Of a DNA stretch of 64,000 nucleotides, positions 41,889 through 49,918 are shown piece by piece (within the stretch, counting starts at the first letter, position 1; every line of letters begins with the position of its first letter). A program made the position numbers and the translations under genes. The stretch is from contig CAWHYG010000004.1 in NCBI GenBank assembly GCA_963833505.1, forward strand, positions 558,001 through 622,000, in the 5' to 3' direction. The stretch is from CAWHYG01 sp963833505 (GTDB taxonomy: Bacteria > Eisenbacteria > RBG-16-71-46 > CAIMUX01). The notes beneath the pieces were generated by a model. It was not told the DNA's origin and made no database searches. It saw nothing but the letters and a program-made list of their open reading frames with translations.

Positions 41889-44270
41889 ATGTCCGCACGT
41901 TCACCCCGAAGCCGGCGCCCGGTCGGCTCGACGTCCGCTCCATCAGTCCGGAGCAAGCGCCCGGTCAGCTCGACATCCGCTCCATCAACCTGGCGCAAGC
42001 GATCGGCGGGCCCGACGTCCGGTCCATCGGCCCGGCGCAAGCGATCGGCGAGCCCGACATCCGCTCCGCGATCTCGAGCCGCCGCTTCCGCCGGCCGGCG
42101 TCCGTTGACGTTTTCCGACCTGATGGCGGTCGAACGGATCAGCCAGCCCGCGGTGTCTCCGGACGGGCGTTTCGTGGCGTTCGTCGTGAGCCGGCCCGAT
42201 CCGAAGGAGAACAAGACGCGCCACTGCATCCGGCTTCTCGATCTGGCGACGCGGGAAACTCGCGAGCTGACGCCCGGGCCGGGCAATCACCAGCAGCCGG
42301 CATGGTCCCCGGACGGGCAATGGATCGCCTTCGTGAGCGATCGGGACGACAAGCTCGGATCCCAGCTCTGGGTCCTGCCGTTCGGGCCGGGCGAAGCGCG
42401 CCGGATCACGTCAGGGTATGGAGGCGCAGATCATCCACGCTGGGCGCCCGACTCCCGCCGGATCGCCTTGGCTCGAAAGGTCGTGGTCTCTCCCGACTAC
42501 AAGCCCGACAAGAGTGAATCCGCCGACCCGAAGAGCGGACCGCCGCGCGCCCGGGTGTATGGCCTGATCAACGAGAAGTCCTCGGCCCGCGTGGAAAACG
42601 AGCTTCTCTTCCGCCATTGGGACGAGTGGCGGGAGCGGCGTCGCCGCCATCTCTTCCTGGCCGACATCGTCACCGGGCGGGTCGAGGACCTGACGCCGTT
42701 CGATTGCGACGTCCCTCCGATCGCGCTGGGTTCGGAGGTCGATTACGACTTCCGCCCCGACGGGTGCGAGATCGCCTACGTCATGAACCCCAATGCCGTG
42801 GTCGCCCGCTCGACCAACAACTCCATCTTCCTGCAGAAGCTCCGCGGCGTTCAGGCCGACGGCGCGCCCGCCTGCATCTCCGATTCCGAGGCCTGCGACA
42901 ACTCGCCCCGCTGGACTCCCGACGGCCGCCACCTGCTCTACCTGGCCATGGAGGTTCCCGGCTTCGAGGCGGACCGCCAGCGGATCAAGTTGTACAACCG
43001 GGAATCCGGAAAGACCCGGGTTCTCCTGGCGGATTTCGATCGCAGCTTGTCGGCCTTCGAGATTGCGGGCGCCGTACCGAGGAACCTGGCCTTTCATCAC
43101 GTGAGCTCGCGCACGAGCGACGCCCATCGCGCCGGCAAGGCGGGCAGGGCCGCCGACGGGGGCGAGGTCGTCTTCATCGCGCAGGATCGCGGCCGGCAGT
43201 CGATCTATCGCCTCGACCTGGCCACCGGCGACGTCCGGCAGCTCACCGAGGGCACCTACAACGGCCTCGTGCGCCTGATCCCGAACCGGGATGAGCTTCT
43301 CGTCACCCGCGAATCCACCACCGAGCCGGCGGACCTTTATCTCCTTCGGCCGGGATCAGGGATCGCGCCGATCCTCAAGCTCGGACCTCGCGCGGCCGGA
43401 GCGACCCCGGCCGATGCCGGCGCCACCACCGAGCGGCTGACCCGAACCGGCGATGTCCTCTCGGCGGTGGAGATGAACCCCGCCGAAGAGTTCTGGTACT
43501 CCGGAGCGGGCGGCCATCCGATCCAGGGATTCCTCATCCGACCGCCCGGCTTTCGCGCCGGGCGCAAGATCCCGCTGATCCTGCTCATCCACGGCGGGCC
43601 GCAGAGCGCGTTCCTCGATCACTTCCACTACCGCTGGAACTACCAGCTCTTCGCATCAAGCGGGGCTGCGGTCGCTTTCCTGAACCCGCGGGGCTCGACC
43701 GGATACGGGCAGACCTTCACCGACCAGATCTCGCGCGACTGGGGCGGCCGCTGCTATCGTGATCTCATGCTCGGGCTCGATCACCTGCTTGAGCGGTTCT
43801 CCTTCCTGGACGGCCGGAAGGTGGCGGCGGCGGGCGCCAGTTTCGGCGGTTTCATGATCAACTGGATCGCCGGCCACACCGACCGCTTCCAGGCGCTGGT
43901 CTGCCACGACGGCATATTTCAAGCAGAAACCATGGCTTACACGACCGAAGAGCTTTGGTTTGACGAACATGACTACGGCGGTCTCCCGTATGAGAAGGGC
44001 TCCGAGCACCGCCGTTGGAGCCCCCATCTCTTTGTCCGGAACTTCCGGACGCCGACTCTCGTCATTCACGGTGAACAGGACTTTCGCTGTCCGATTTCGG
44101 AGGGAATCGGCATGTTCACGGCGCTGCAGATCCAAGGCGTGCCTTCCCGGCTCCTCGTCTTTCCGGACGAGGGGCATTGGGTGCTGAGCCCGGCCAACGC
44201 CGAGGTCTGGTATCACGAAGTCCTGAAGTGGTTGATGGAGCATCTGGAGGCTCAGGTGCATGGACGTTAG
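41889..44270 (+). CDS. S9-family (prolyl oligopeptidase / acylaminoacyl-peptidase-like) serine peptidase
   Basis: 793 residues from ATG 41889 (GGAGG five bases upstream). The N-terminal 60 residues are a Ser/Arg/Pro-rich 14-residue repeat; TTG 42105 right after the repeat (LTFSDLMAVERISQPAVSPDGRF) is an alternative start that would give the usual family length. WD40-like beta-propeller follows (AWSPDGQWIAFVSDRDDKLGSQLWVLP). The catalytic alpha/beta-hydrolase domain has nucleophile GASFGGFMINW (about residue 650), then HGEQDFRCPIS (Asp) and PDEGHWVLSP (His). There is no signal peptide, so it is probably cytoplasmic and degrades short peptides. It is monocistronic. Confidence 0.9.
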   Translation: MSARSPRSRRPVGSTSAPSVRSKRPVSSTSAPSTWRKRSAGPTSGPSARRKRSASPTSAPRSRAAASAGRRPLTFSDLMAVERISQPAVSPDGRFVAFVVSRPDPKENKTRHCIRLLDLATRETRELTPGPGNHQQPAWSPDGQWIAFVSDRDDKLGSQLWVLPFGPGEARRITSGYGGADHPRWAPDSRRIALARKVVVSPDYKPDKSESADPKSGPPRARVYGLINEKSSARVENELLFRHWDEWRERRRRHLFLADIVTGRVEDLTPFDCDVPPIALGSEVDYDFRPDGCEIAYVMNPNAVVARSTNNSIFLQKLRGVQADGAPACISDSEACDNSPRWTPDGRHLLYLAMEVPGFEADRQRIKLYNRESGKTRVLLADFDRSLSAFEIAGAVPRNLAFHHVSSRTSDAHRAGKAGRAADGGEVVFIAQDRGRQSIYRLDLATGDVRQLTEGTYNGLVRLIPNRDELLVTRESTTEPADLYLLRPGSGIAPILKLGPRAAGATPADAGATTERLTRTGDVLSAVEMNPAEEFWYSGAGGHPIQGFLIRPPGFRAGRKIPLILLIHGGPQSAFLDHFHYRWNYQLFASSGAAVAFLNPRGSTGYGQTFTDQISRDWGGRCYRDLMLGLDHLLERFSFLDGRKVAAAGASFGGFMINWIAGHTDRFQALVCHDGIFQAETMAYTTEELWFDEHDYGGLPYEKGSEHRRWSPHLFVRNFRTPTLVIHGEQDFRCPISEGIGMFTALQIQGVPSRLLVFPDEGHWVLSPANAEVWYHEVLKWLMEHLEAQVHGR
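41915..42070 (+). repeat. 42-bp tandem repeat in the 5' part of the S9 peptidase gene
   Basis: Units begin at 41915, 41957, 41999 and 42041 and encode K-R-[PS]-[VA]-x-x-T-S-[AG]-P-S-x-x-[RS]. Period, base composition and position resemble the 45-bp array 1 kb upstream. Confidence 0.8.
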
Positions 44271-44467
44271 CCTCAAGTTACCGGTTGGCGGTTCCGAGCG
44301 GCGAGTCGAGCAGAGGCGGAGAACAGGAGTGCCTCGCAGGCGGCTCGCGAGGCGTTTGAGCCGATATCGCCTCTAACTGAAGCGGCTGGTCGCGTCGTCC
44401 ACCGCCGCCGTTCCGTCACAATGAGGGAAGCCCGCCGCGTGCGGACGCCCGGGCCGAGGAGGATCTG

Positions 44468-45019
44468 ATGGCTGTGTTCGTGCTTCTCATCGTGGTCGTG
44501 ATCCTGGTCCTGGCGCTGATCGCGATCTACAACGGGCTGGTGGGCCAGCGGCAGCAGGTCAAGAACGCCTGGAGCCAGATCGACGTCCAGCTCAAACGGA
44601 GGTACGACCTCATCCCGAACCTGGTCGAAACGGTCAAGGGCTACGCCGCGCACGAGAAGGAGACGTTCGAACGGGTGGTCCAGGCCCGGAACGCCGCGGT
44701 GGCCGCGGCTGGAATTCCGCAGCAGGCGGCGGCGGAGAACGTCCTGAGCGGCGCCCTGCGGCAGCTCTTCGCCCTGGCCGAGCGGTATCCTGACCTGAAG
44801 GCGAACCAGAACTTCCTTGCCCTCCAGGAAGAGCTGGCCACGACCGAGAACCGGATCTCGTTCGCCCGACAGCACTACAATGACAGTGTCGCTTCGTACA
44901 ACACCCACATCCAGACCGTCCCGGCCGTCTTCTTCGCCGCCGCGTTCGGCTTCAAGCCCGAGGCGTTCTTCGAGATCGAGGCGCCCGCGCAGCGGGAGGC
45001 GCCGCAGGTGAAGTTCTAG
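44468..45019 (+). CDS. LemA-family protein
   Basis: 183 residues. One N-terminal membrane helix (VFVLLIVVVILVLALIAIYNGLV) is followed by the LemA helical bundle: RQQVKNAWSQIDVQLKRRYDLIPNLVETVKGYAAHEKETFERVVQARNAA, and ELATTENRISFARQHYNDSVASYNTHIQTVPAVFFAAAFGFKPEAFFE. LemA proteins are membrane proteins with a soluble helical domain; molecular function is unsettled, but the gene commonly neighbours an M48 protease, as here, with one base between stop and ATG. It probably supports that protease. The 44271-44467 gap holds no gene. Confidence 0.93.
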   Translation: MAVFVLLIVVVILVLALIAIYNGLVGQRQQVKNAWSQIDVQLKRRYDLIPNLVETVKGYAAHEKETFERVVQARNAAVAAAGIPQQAAAENVLSGALRQLFALAERYPDLKANQNFLALQEELATTENRISFARQHYNDSVASYNTHIQTVPAVFFAAAFGFKPEAFFEIEAPAQREAPQVKF

Positions 45020-45020
45020 G

Positions 45021-45965
45021 ATGGCCGGCACCTTTCAAGATCTGATCGCGCAGAACCGGCGCAATTCGGCGCTGCTGGTCGGGACCTTCCTGATCCTGAT
45101 CGCCGTAGTCGCCTGGGCCTTCTTCGTCGCCGGATCGGGAAGCCGCCCCGAGCAGGGCCTCGTCGCGGCGGCGGTCGTGGTGGGCATCGGCCTTCTCCTG
45201 ACCGTCTTCGCCTGGTACGGCGGCGCCGGCGCGATCCTTTCCATGAGCGGCGCGAAGGAGATCCGGAGGGAGGACGACCCCCAGCTTTGGAACGTGATCG
45301 AGGAGATGGCGATCGCCGCCGGGCTCCCGATGCCCAAGGTCTACCTGATCGAAGACTCGGCCATGAACGCCTTCGCCACCGGACGGGATCCGGCCCACGC
45401 CGCCGTGGCCGTGACCCGCGGGCTGCGCGAGCGCCTGAACCGCGCCGAGCTGCAAGGCGTGGTCGCACACGAGATGTCCCACGTGCGGAACTTCGACATC
45501 CGGTTCAACCTGCTGCTCGTGGTTCTGGTCGGGCTGCTCGCGCTTCTGGCCGGAGGCTTCCGGAACTGGATGTGGTGGGGCGGCGGCGGCCGAAGACGCG
45601 GGTCGAGAGACGGCGGGTTAGGACCGATCATGATCATCGTCTGGGTTCTGCCGCTGATCTTCGCCATCCTCGCGCCCCTGCTCGGCAAGCTCATCCAGCT
45701 TGCCGCCTCGCGACAACGGGAGTATCTCGCCGACGCCTCCGGGGTCGAGCTGACCCGGTATCCGGAGGGGCTTGCCTCCGCGCTCGAGAAGCTGGGCTCG
45801 GATCAGGAGGTGCTGAAGGTCGCGAACCGCGCGACCGAGCCCTTGTACATCGTGAATCCGTTCAAACCGTTCGAAGCGCGGGCCAAGGGGCTCTTCTCGA
45901 CTCATCCCCCGATCGCCGAGAGGATCGCGCGCCTGCGGGCGCTGGAGGGGAAGCCGGTTTCCTGA
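45021..45965 (+). CDS. M48-family (HtpX-like) membrane zinc metalloprotease
   Basis: 314 residues. Two N-terminal membrane helices precede the protease domain. The zinc motif VVAHEMSHVRNFDIRF (HExxH, about residue 150) and the downstream glutamate in RQREYLADASGVELTRYPEGLASAL are present, separated by two more helices flanking a glycine-rich loop (MWWGGGGRRRGSRDGG). Such enzymes degrade damaged membrane proteins. The C-terminal THPPIAERIARLRAL is typical of the subfamily. It is co-transcribed with lemA. Confidence 0.92.
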   Translation: MAGTFQDLIAQNRRNSALLVGTFLILIAVVAWAFFVAGSGSRPEQGLVAAAVVVGIGLLLTVFAWYGGAGAILSMSGAKEIRREDDPQLWNVIEEMAIAAGLPMPKVYLIEDSAMNAFATGRDPAHAAVAVTRGLRERLNRAELQGVVAHEMSHVRNFDIRFNLLLVVLVGLLALLAGGFRNWMWWGGGGRRRGSRDGGLGPIMIIVWVLPLIFAILAPLLGKLIQLAASRQREYLADASGVELTRYPEGLASALEKLGSDQEVLKVANRATEPLYIVNPFKPFEARAKGLFSTHPPIAERIARLRALEGKPVS

Positions 45966-46048
45966 TCAAAGGCCTCTGCGCCGGGTCGGAGCCGACCGAC
46001 GCTCCGATCGAGAGCTCTGTGTGGAATCGGCAGAACCCGACTCCCAGA

Positions 46049-48631
46049 TCAGAAGCTCTGGGCCGGGTCCGCCCGCCAGGCTCGATGATGCCGGTAGGAA
46101 TCGGCTTCGAGCGCCACCGCGCGGGACAAATCGACCCATCCGGCGGAATCGGCGGAAGCGCGGGCGCGTTCGGCAACCTCCAGGGCTCGGCCGAAGTCCC
46201 CGGTCTCGGCGCACGCCGCGGCCAGCACCGCGAGCACCCGGGGATCGCGCGAGGATTGTACGGACTCCTCCGCGAGCGAACGCGCGCGGGTCCCGTTCCG
46301 CACGCGGTCGTCCCTCGCGGTCGCGAGAATCCATGCCAGCCGCACCTTGACGTTGCCGCGCGCCGGATCGATCCGCAGGACCTCTTCGTATTGCTCCACC
46401 GCCTCGGCGGTCCGTCCCTGATGGAGTAGATCGAAGGCCAGGTTCTGGCGGGCCGCCGCATTGCCCGGCTCGTCCTTGAGGAGCGATCGAAAGACCTTTT
46501 CGGCCTCGGGCAGGCGTCCCGCCTGCGCCAGGATCAGACCCTGGTCATACCGCGCGCCTGCCAGATCGGGCTTCAAGGCCAGAGCCCGGCTGATATGGGC
46601 CAGGGCCTCGGGATATCGGCCCAGCCGCGCCAGAGCGGTGGCGAGGTTGCTCTCTGACTCGGCATCATCCGGCTCGAGCGCCAGACCCCTTTGATACGCA
46701 AGGACCGCGCGTTCGAAATCGCCGCGCGATGTGTCCAACTCCGCGAGCTTGAACCAGGTCAGCGACCGATCCGGATCCAGCGCGGTCGCGGTCTGGTACT
46801 CACGCTCGGCCTCGTCCGATTTCCCCATTCCCGCCAGGATCGCGCCCTTGAGGTGATGGGCGTTGGCGTTCTCCGGTTCCAGCTGAAGCGCGGTCCCGAC
46901 CTGTTCCAGCGCGCGGTCGAGCCGGTTCTGGTCCATCAGCCCGAGCGCGATGTTCGAGTGCATCACGGCGCGAAAATAGCGCGGGTCGGCCATCGGGTGG
47001 AAGGCGATGACGGCGGCAAGCACGGCCGCGACGGCGGCCCCGATCCAATAACGGCGGGAAACGCCGGGCGCAGTGGGGAACGCGGCATCCGCGGCCGTCA
47101 CTCGCGCCGTTCCGCCGGGCAAGGACGCCGGGCGAACGGCGCTTCTGGACAGCCGCCTCAGCCAGGCGCCGGTGGGTCCCGCCGGGTCGGTCAGCCAGGC
47201 CAGCGGGACCCCGGCCCAGAGCATGGCCAGGAGAGCCAGGGGCTGCCGATAGCGGCTCATGACATAGAAGAGGACCAGGGTCGCGCCGTAAGCCGCAGCC
47301 AGCAGGTAGAGAAGCGACTGGCGCCGCCGTTCCGGCCAGGTCAGGACAAAACCGGCCGCCGCCAGCGCCAGGACCACGCCGAAGGGCAGAAGGTGGTCGG
47401 TCCAGCGAAGCGTCCGGGACGTCTCTGTATAGGTATACATGTCGTCGGTATCGGACATCTCGACCGAGTTCAGGGCCAGGGCGACCTTGCGCCCCGACAG
47501 CCGCAACCAGGCCGCGGGATGGCTCGCCGCCCATTGGATCGCCCGGCCGGTCCAGAAGCGGGACACCTGAGCGGGCGAGAGTTTCCGTCCCGTCGCCTGC
47601 TCGGCCAGGTGCGTGGCGTCATCCCGTTCGTAGGTGACGTCGCCGTGGCCCTCGACCAGGGCCACATAGCCGCCGTTCGCCGTCGGGCTGTTTCCGATGT
47701 ACAGGTTCGAACCGAGCTGCGAGGTGGTCAGCGCGAATTCACCGCCGGCGATCCGGTTCCGCGCCAGAACCGGCAGAAGGACGATAGCCAGCCCGAGCAG
47801 GACCCATCGAGCCGAGGGACGAGCCGCGGGGGACGCAGTACCGCTCCGAGGAAAAGCGGGAAGCAGCCAGAGGAAGACCACCGGGACGAAAATCAGCGCG
47901 TTCTCCCGGGTGAGAGCGGCCAGTCCGAGCACGATTCCGATCCGGATGGACTTGTACAGCCCTTTTCCGGAGTCGGCCAGGCAATAGAGAAGCGCGACCA
48001 GAAGGAAGGACGCCACGCTCGTGTTCTGGATGGTGCCGTCGAAGAAGATGGCCGGCGGATAGACTGCGAGAAGGAAACCGGCGGCGAGGCCGACTCGGCG
48101 GGAGAAGAAGGAGCCTCCCGCGAGCGCGAGGAGCACGCAGGCGACCGCGCCGCCCAGGCACTGCAGCACCTTGATCACGACGGGGCTCGACGCCCCCAGC
48201 GCATAGACCAAGCCCATGAGGTATGGGTAGAGCGGCGCCTGGTAGAAGACCCCCTGGCCGAGCCAGGCTCCGCCGGCCAATTGGCGCGCCCAGAGGTCGT
48301 AGGCCCGAGCGTCCCCCATGAGGAAGGAGGCCGCATCGGTGTGCGCGGTCTCGATGAGGAACAGGAGCCGCAGGGCCAGCGCGACAACGAAGACGGCGGC
48401 GTAGGGAACGAGGGCGCGGACGGTCGGGTTCGGGAAGTCGGCGCTTCCAGCCGGAGGACGAACAGCGCTGCCAGCCGAGCCCTTTGGGGACGCACCCGAC
48501 TTCGGGGGAGCCGAACTCGGAACCGATTTCGACACATCCGATCTCGCGGCACTCAGGGACCGCCGGGCCGCATCCGGTTTCCCGGCGCTCGCGCCTCCGC
48601 CGGCTACATCCGGGCTCTTTGGATTCGGCAC
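46049..48631 (-). CDS. GT39-like membrane glycosyltransferase with C-terminal TPRs
   Basis: About 860 residues from GTG 48631, chosen for the adjacent GGAGGA. After a low-complexity N-terminus (Ser/Ala/Pro-rich, about 60 residues) come about 12 hydrophobic segments with MGDARAYDLWARQLAGGAWLGQGVFYQAPLYPYLMGLVY, the GT39 luminal loop, and GSNLYIGNSPTANGGYVALVEGHGD. The C-terminal third is a TPR array: ALEQVGTALQLEPENANAHHLKGAILAG, AVLAYQRGLALEPDDAESESNLATAL, EAVEQYEEVLRIDPARGN. Architecture is the same as the gene at the left edge. It probably glycosylates exported proteins or lipids, with TPRs mediating complex formation. Confidence 0.88.
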   Translation of the reverse strand: MPNPKSPDVAGGGASAGKPDAARRSLSAARSDVSKSVPSSAPPKSGASPKGSAGSAVRPPAGSADFPNPTVRALVPYAAVFVVALALRLLFLIETAHTDAASFLMGDARAYDLWARQLAGGAWLGQGVFYQAPLYPYLMGLVYALGASSPVVIKVLQCLGGAVACVLLALAGGSFFSRRVGLAAGFLLAVYPPAIFFDGTIQNTSVASFLLVALLYCLADSGKGLYKSIRIGIVLGLAALTRENALIFVPVVFLWLLPAFPRSGTASPAARPSARWVLLGLAIVLLPVLARNRIAGGEFALTTSQLGSNLYIGNSPTANGGYVALVEGHGDVTYERDDATHLAEQATGRKLSPAQVSRFWTGRAIQWAASHPAAWLRLSGRKVALALNSVEMSDTDDMYTYTETSRTLRWTDHLLPFGVVLALAAAGFVLTWPERRRQSLLYLLAAAYGATLVLFYVMSRYRQPLALLAMLWAGVPLAWLTDPAGPTGAWLRRLSRSAVRPASLPGGTARVTAADAAFPTAPGVSRRYWIGAAVAAVLAAVIAFHPMADPRYFRAVMHSNIALGLMDQNRLDRALEQVGTALQLEPENANAHHLKGAILAGMGKSDEAEREYQTATALDPDRSLTWFKLAELDTSRGDFERAVLAYQRGLALEPDDAESESNLATALARLGRYPEALAHISRALALKPDLAGARYDQGLILAQAGRLPEAEKVFRSLLKDEPGNAAARQNLAFDLLHQGRTAEAVEQYEEVLRIDPARGNVKVRLAWILATARDDRVRNGTRARSLAEESVQSSRDPRVLAVLAAACAETGDFGRALEVAERARASADSAGWVDLSRAVALEADSYRHHRAWRADPAQSF

Positions 48632-48773
48632 CTGCCCGTCCTCCTTCGGATGAGCCCGAGCATATCCGGCCCGGAGGCGGCGCGGCAAGGCACAGCAGCG
48701 GTCTCGCCAGGCACGGACCCGTGTCCAGAACGACGATTCGCGACCCCCCCTCCGGAATCCCGGGCAGGGTCCG

Positions 48774-49770
48774 CTACTGCCTCGTCAGCTTCCGAAAGTC
48801 CTCCCGCGCGCGCAACGGTGCGAGGTCGGAATCGGTGGAGGCCGACTTCTTGAGCGTCGGATCCCTCCGGACCGCTTGCGCCAGGTAGCTGACCGCCTGA
48901 TCCGCGTGGCCGGCGCGAGAGTCATAGCAGGCCAGATGGTAGTAGGGCTGAGCTGAATCCGGCTCGAGGCGAAGCGCCTCCTCGCCGAGCGCGATCGCTT
49001 CCGCATACTTCCCCTGGTCGAGCAGGCGGTAGCCTTCGTCGATCGCCTCGGTGGGCCGCCAGAATGTTATACACGCGGTGCAGCTCGCGGATGGGATCCG
49101 GACTGTCGTCCACGCGCAAGTCACAGAGGCGGTCGTTGTTGCCTTGCCATCCGCGGCCGACCTGGACCAGATAGATCGCGGCGGCCTGATGCCCGCGGCT
49201 GTCGCCCCCCGCGGCATCGCCCGCCTCCAGCGCCGCCAGCATGCGATCGCCCAGGAAGCCATTGGAGGACTCGAAGCTCCGGGCCATGGCCTCCACGACT
49301 TCAGGCCCGGTCAGGATGTTCCCCTGGACGGCGTAGCACTTCCCGCACCTTCCCCCGGCCCAGTTCTGGCATCCCTTCCCAGTGTACGTGGCGGAGAGGC
49401 CGTGCGGGCCGACGATGCCCATCTGGCGGCGATCACGCAGCGTGTCGGGGCGGAGGAGCACGGTCAGCACTTCATTCGGCGTGAGCCCGCGTTCCAGCAG
49501 ATCGAGACCGCGCGGACCGTGGCTGGTGTTGCCGAAGGCTTGGGTCGCGATCGCGCCGACGTTGCCGCGCGCCCATGGCACGACCGAACCCACGGCCAGG
49601 AACTTCGATGCGACCGCCACTCCCCAGATCCCGTCGACCGTGTCGCACGCGACGATGGAGAAGGTGGCGATAGCGGGGACGTTGGTCACGGCGGCCGGAG
49701 CGATCCCCGGCAGCAGCAGCGCCGCAAGGACCACAACCGAGCCGGTATTCCGAGGGATCTTCCAGACCAT
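48774..49770 (-). pseudogene. Secreted DUF1028 protein with TPR tail, split by a frameshift
   Basis: ATG 49770 follows GGAGGCAAGCC. The signal peptide (VVVLAALLLPGIAPAAV) precedes an Ntn-hydrolase-like DUF1028 domain: TFSIVACDTVDGIWGVAVASKFLAVGSVVPWARGNVGAIATQAFGN...GLDLLERGLTPNEVLTVLL. The first frame is good through PIRELHRVYNIL. At about 49057-49064 the coherent reading moves by one base to RPTEAIDEGYRLLDQGKYAEAIALGEEALRLEPDSAQPYYHLACYDSRAGHADQAVSYLAQAVRRD and ends at 48774. Deleting one G in a GGCGGCCC run would restore a single 330-residue frame. It is either a recent frameshift or an assembly indel. Confidence 0.75.
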
Positions 49771-49918
49771 GGCTTGCCTCCAAGCTTCGAAGGCGTTGGC
49801 GGACGCATGCCCGCCGCCTCTCGGCGTCGCCAGGATACGCGCATGTCAGGCCCGAATCAATCTGGTCGCCTCCTGGATCGGGCCTTCGAATCGATCACGG
49901 GGCGGTGAACACTGCCGG

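Noticed and set aside
46691..48853. 720-residue plus-strand ORF
   Set aside because: Antisense shadow of the GT39-TPR gene, composed of Arg/Gly/Gln-rich low-complexity sequence.
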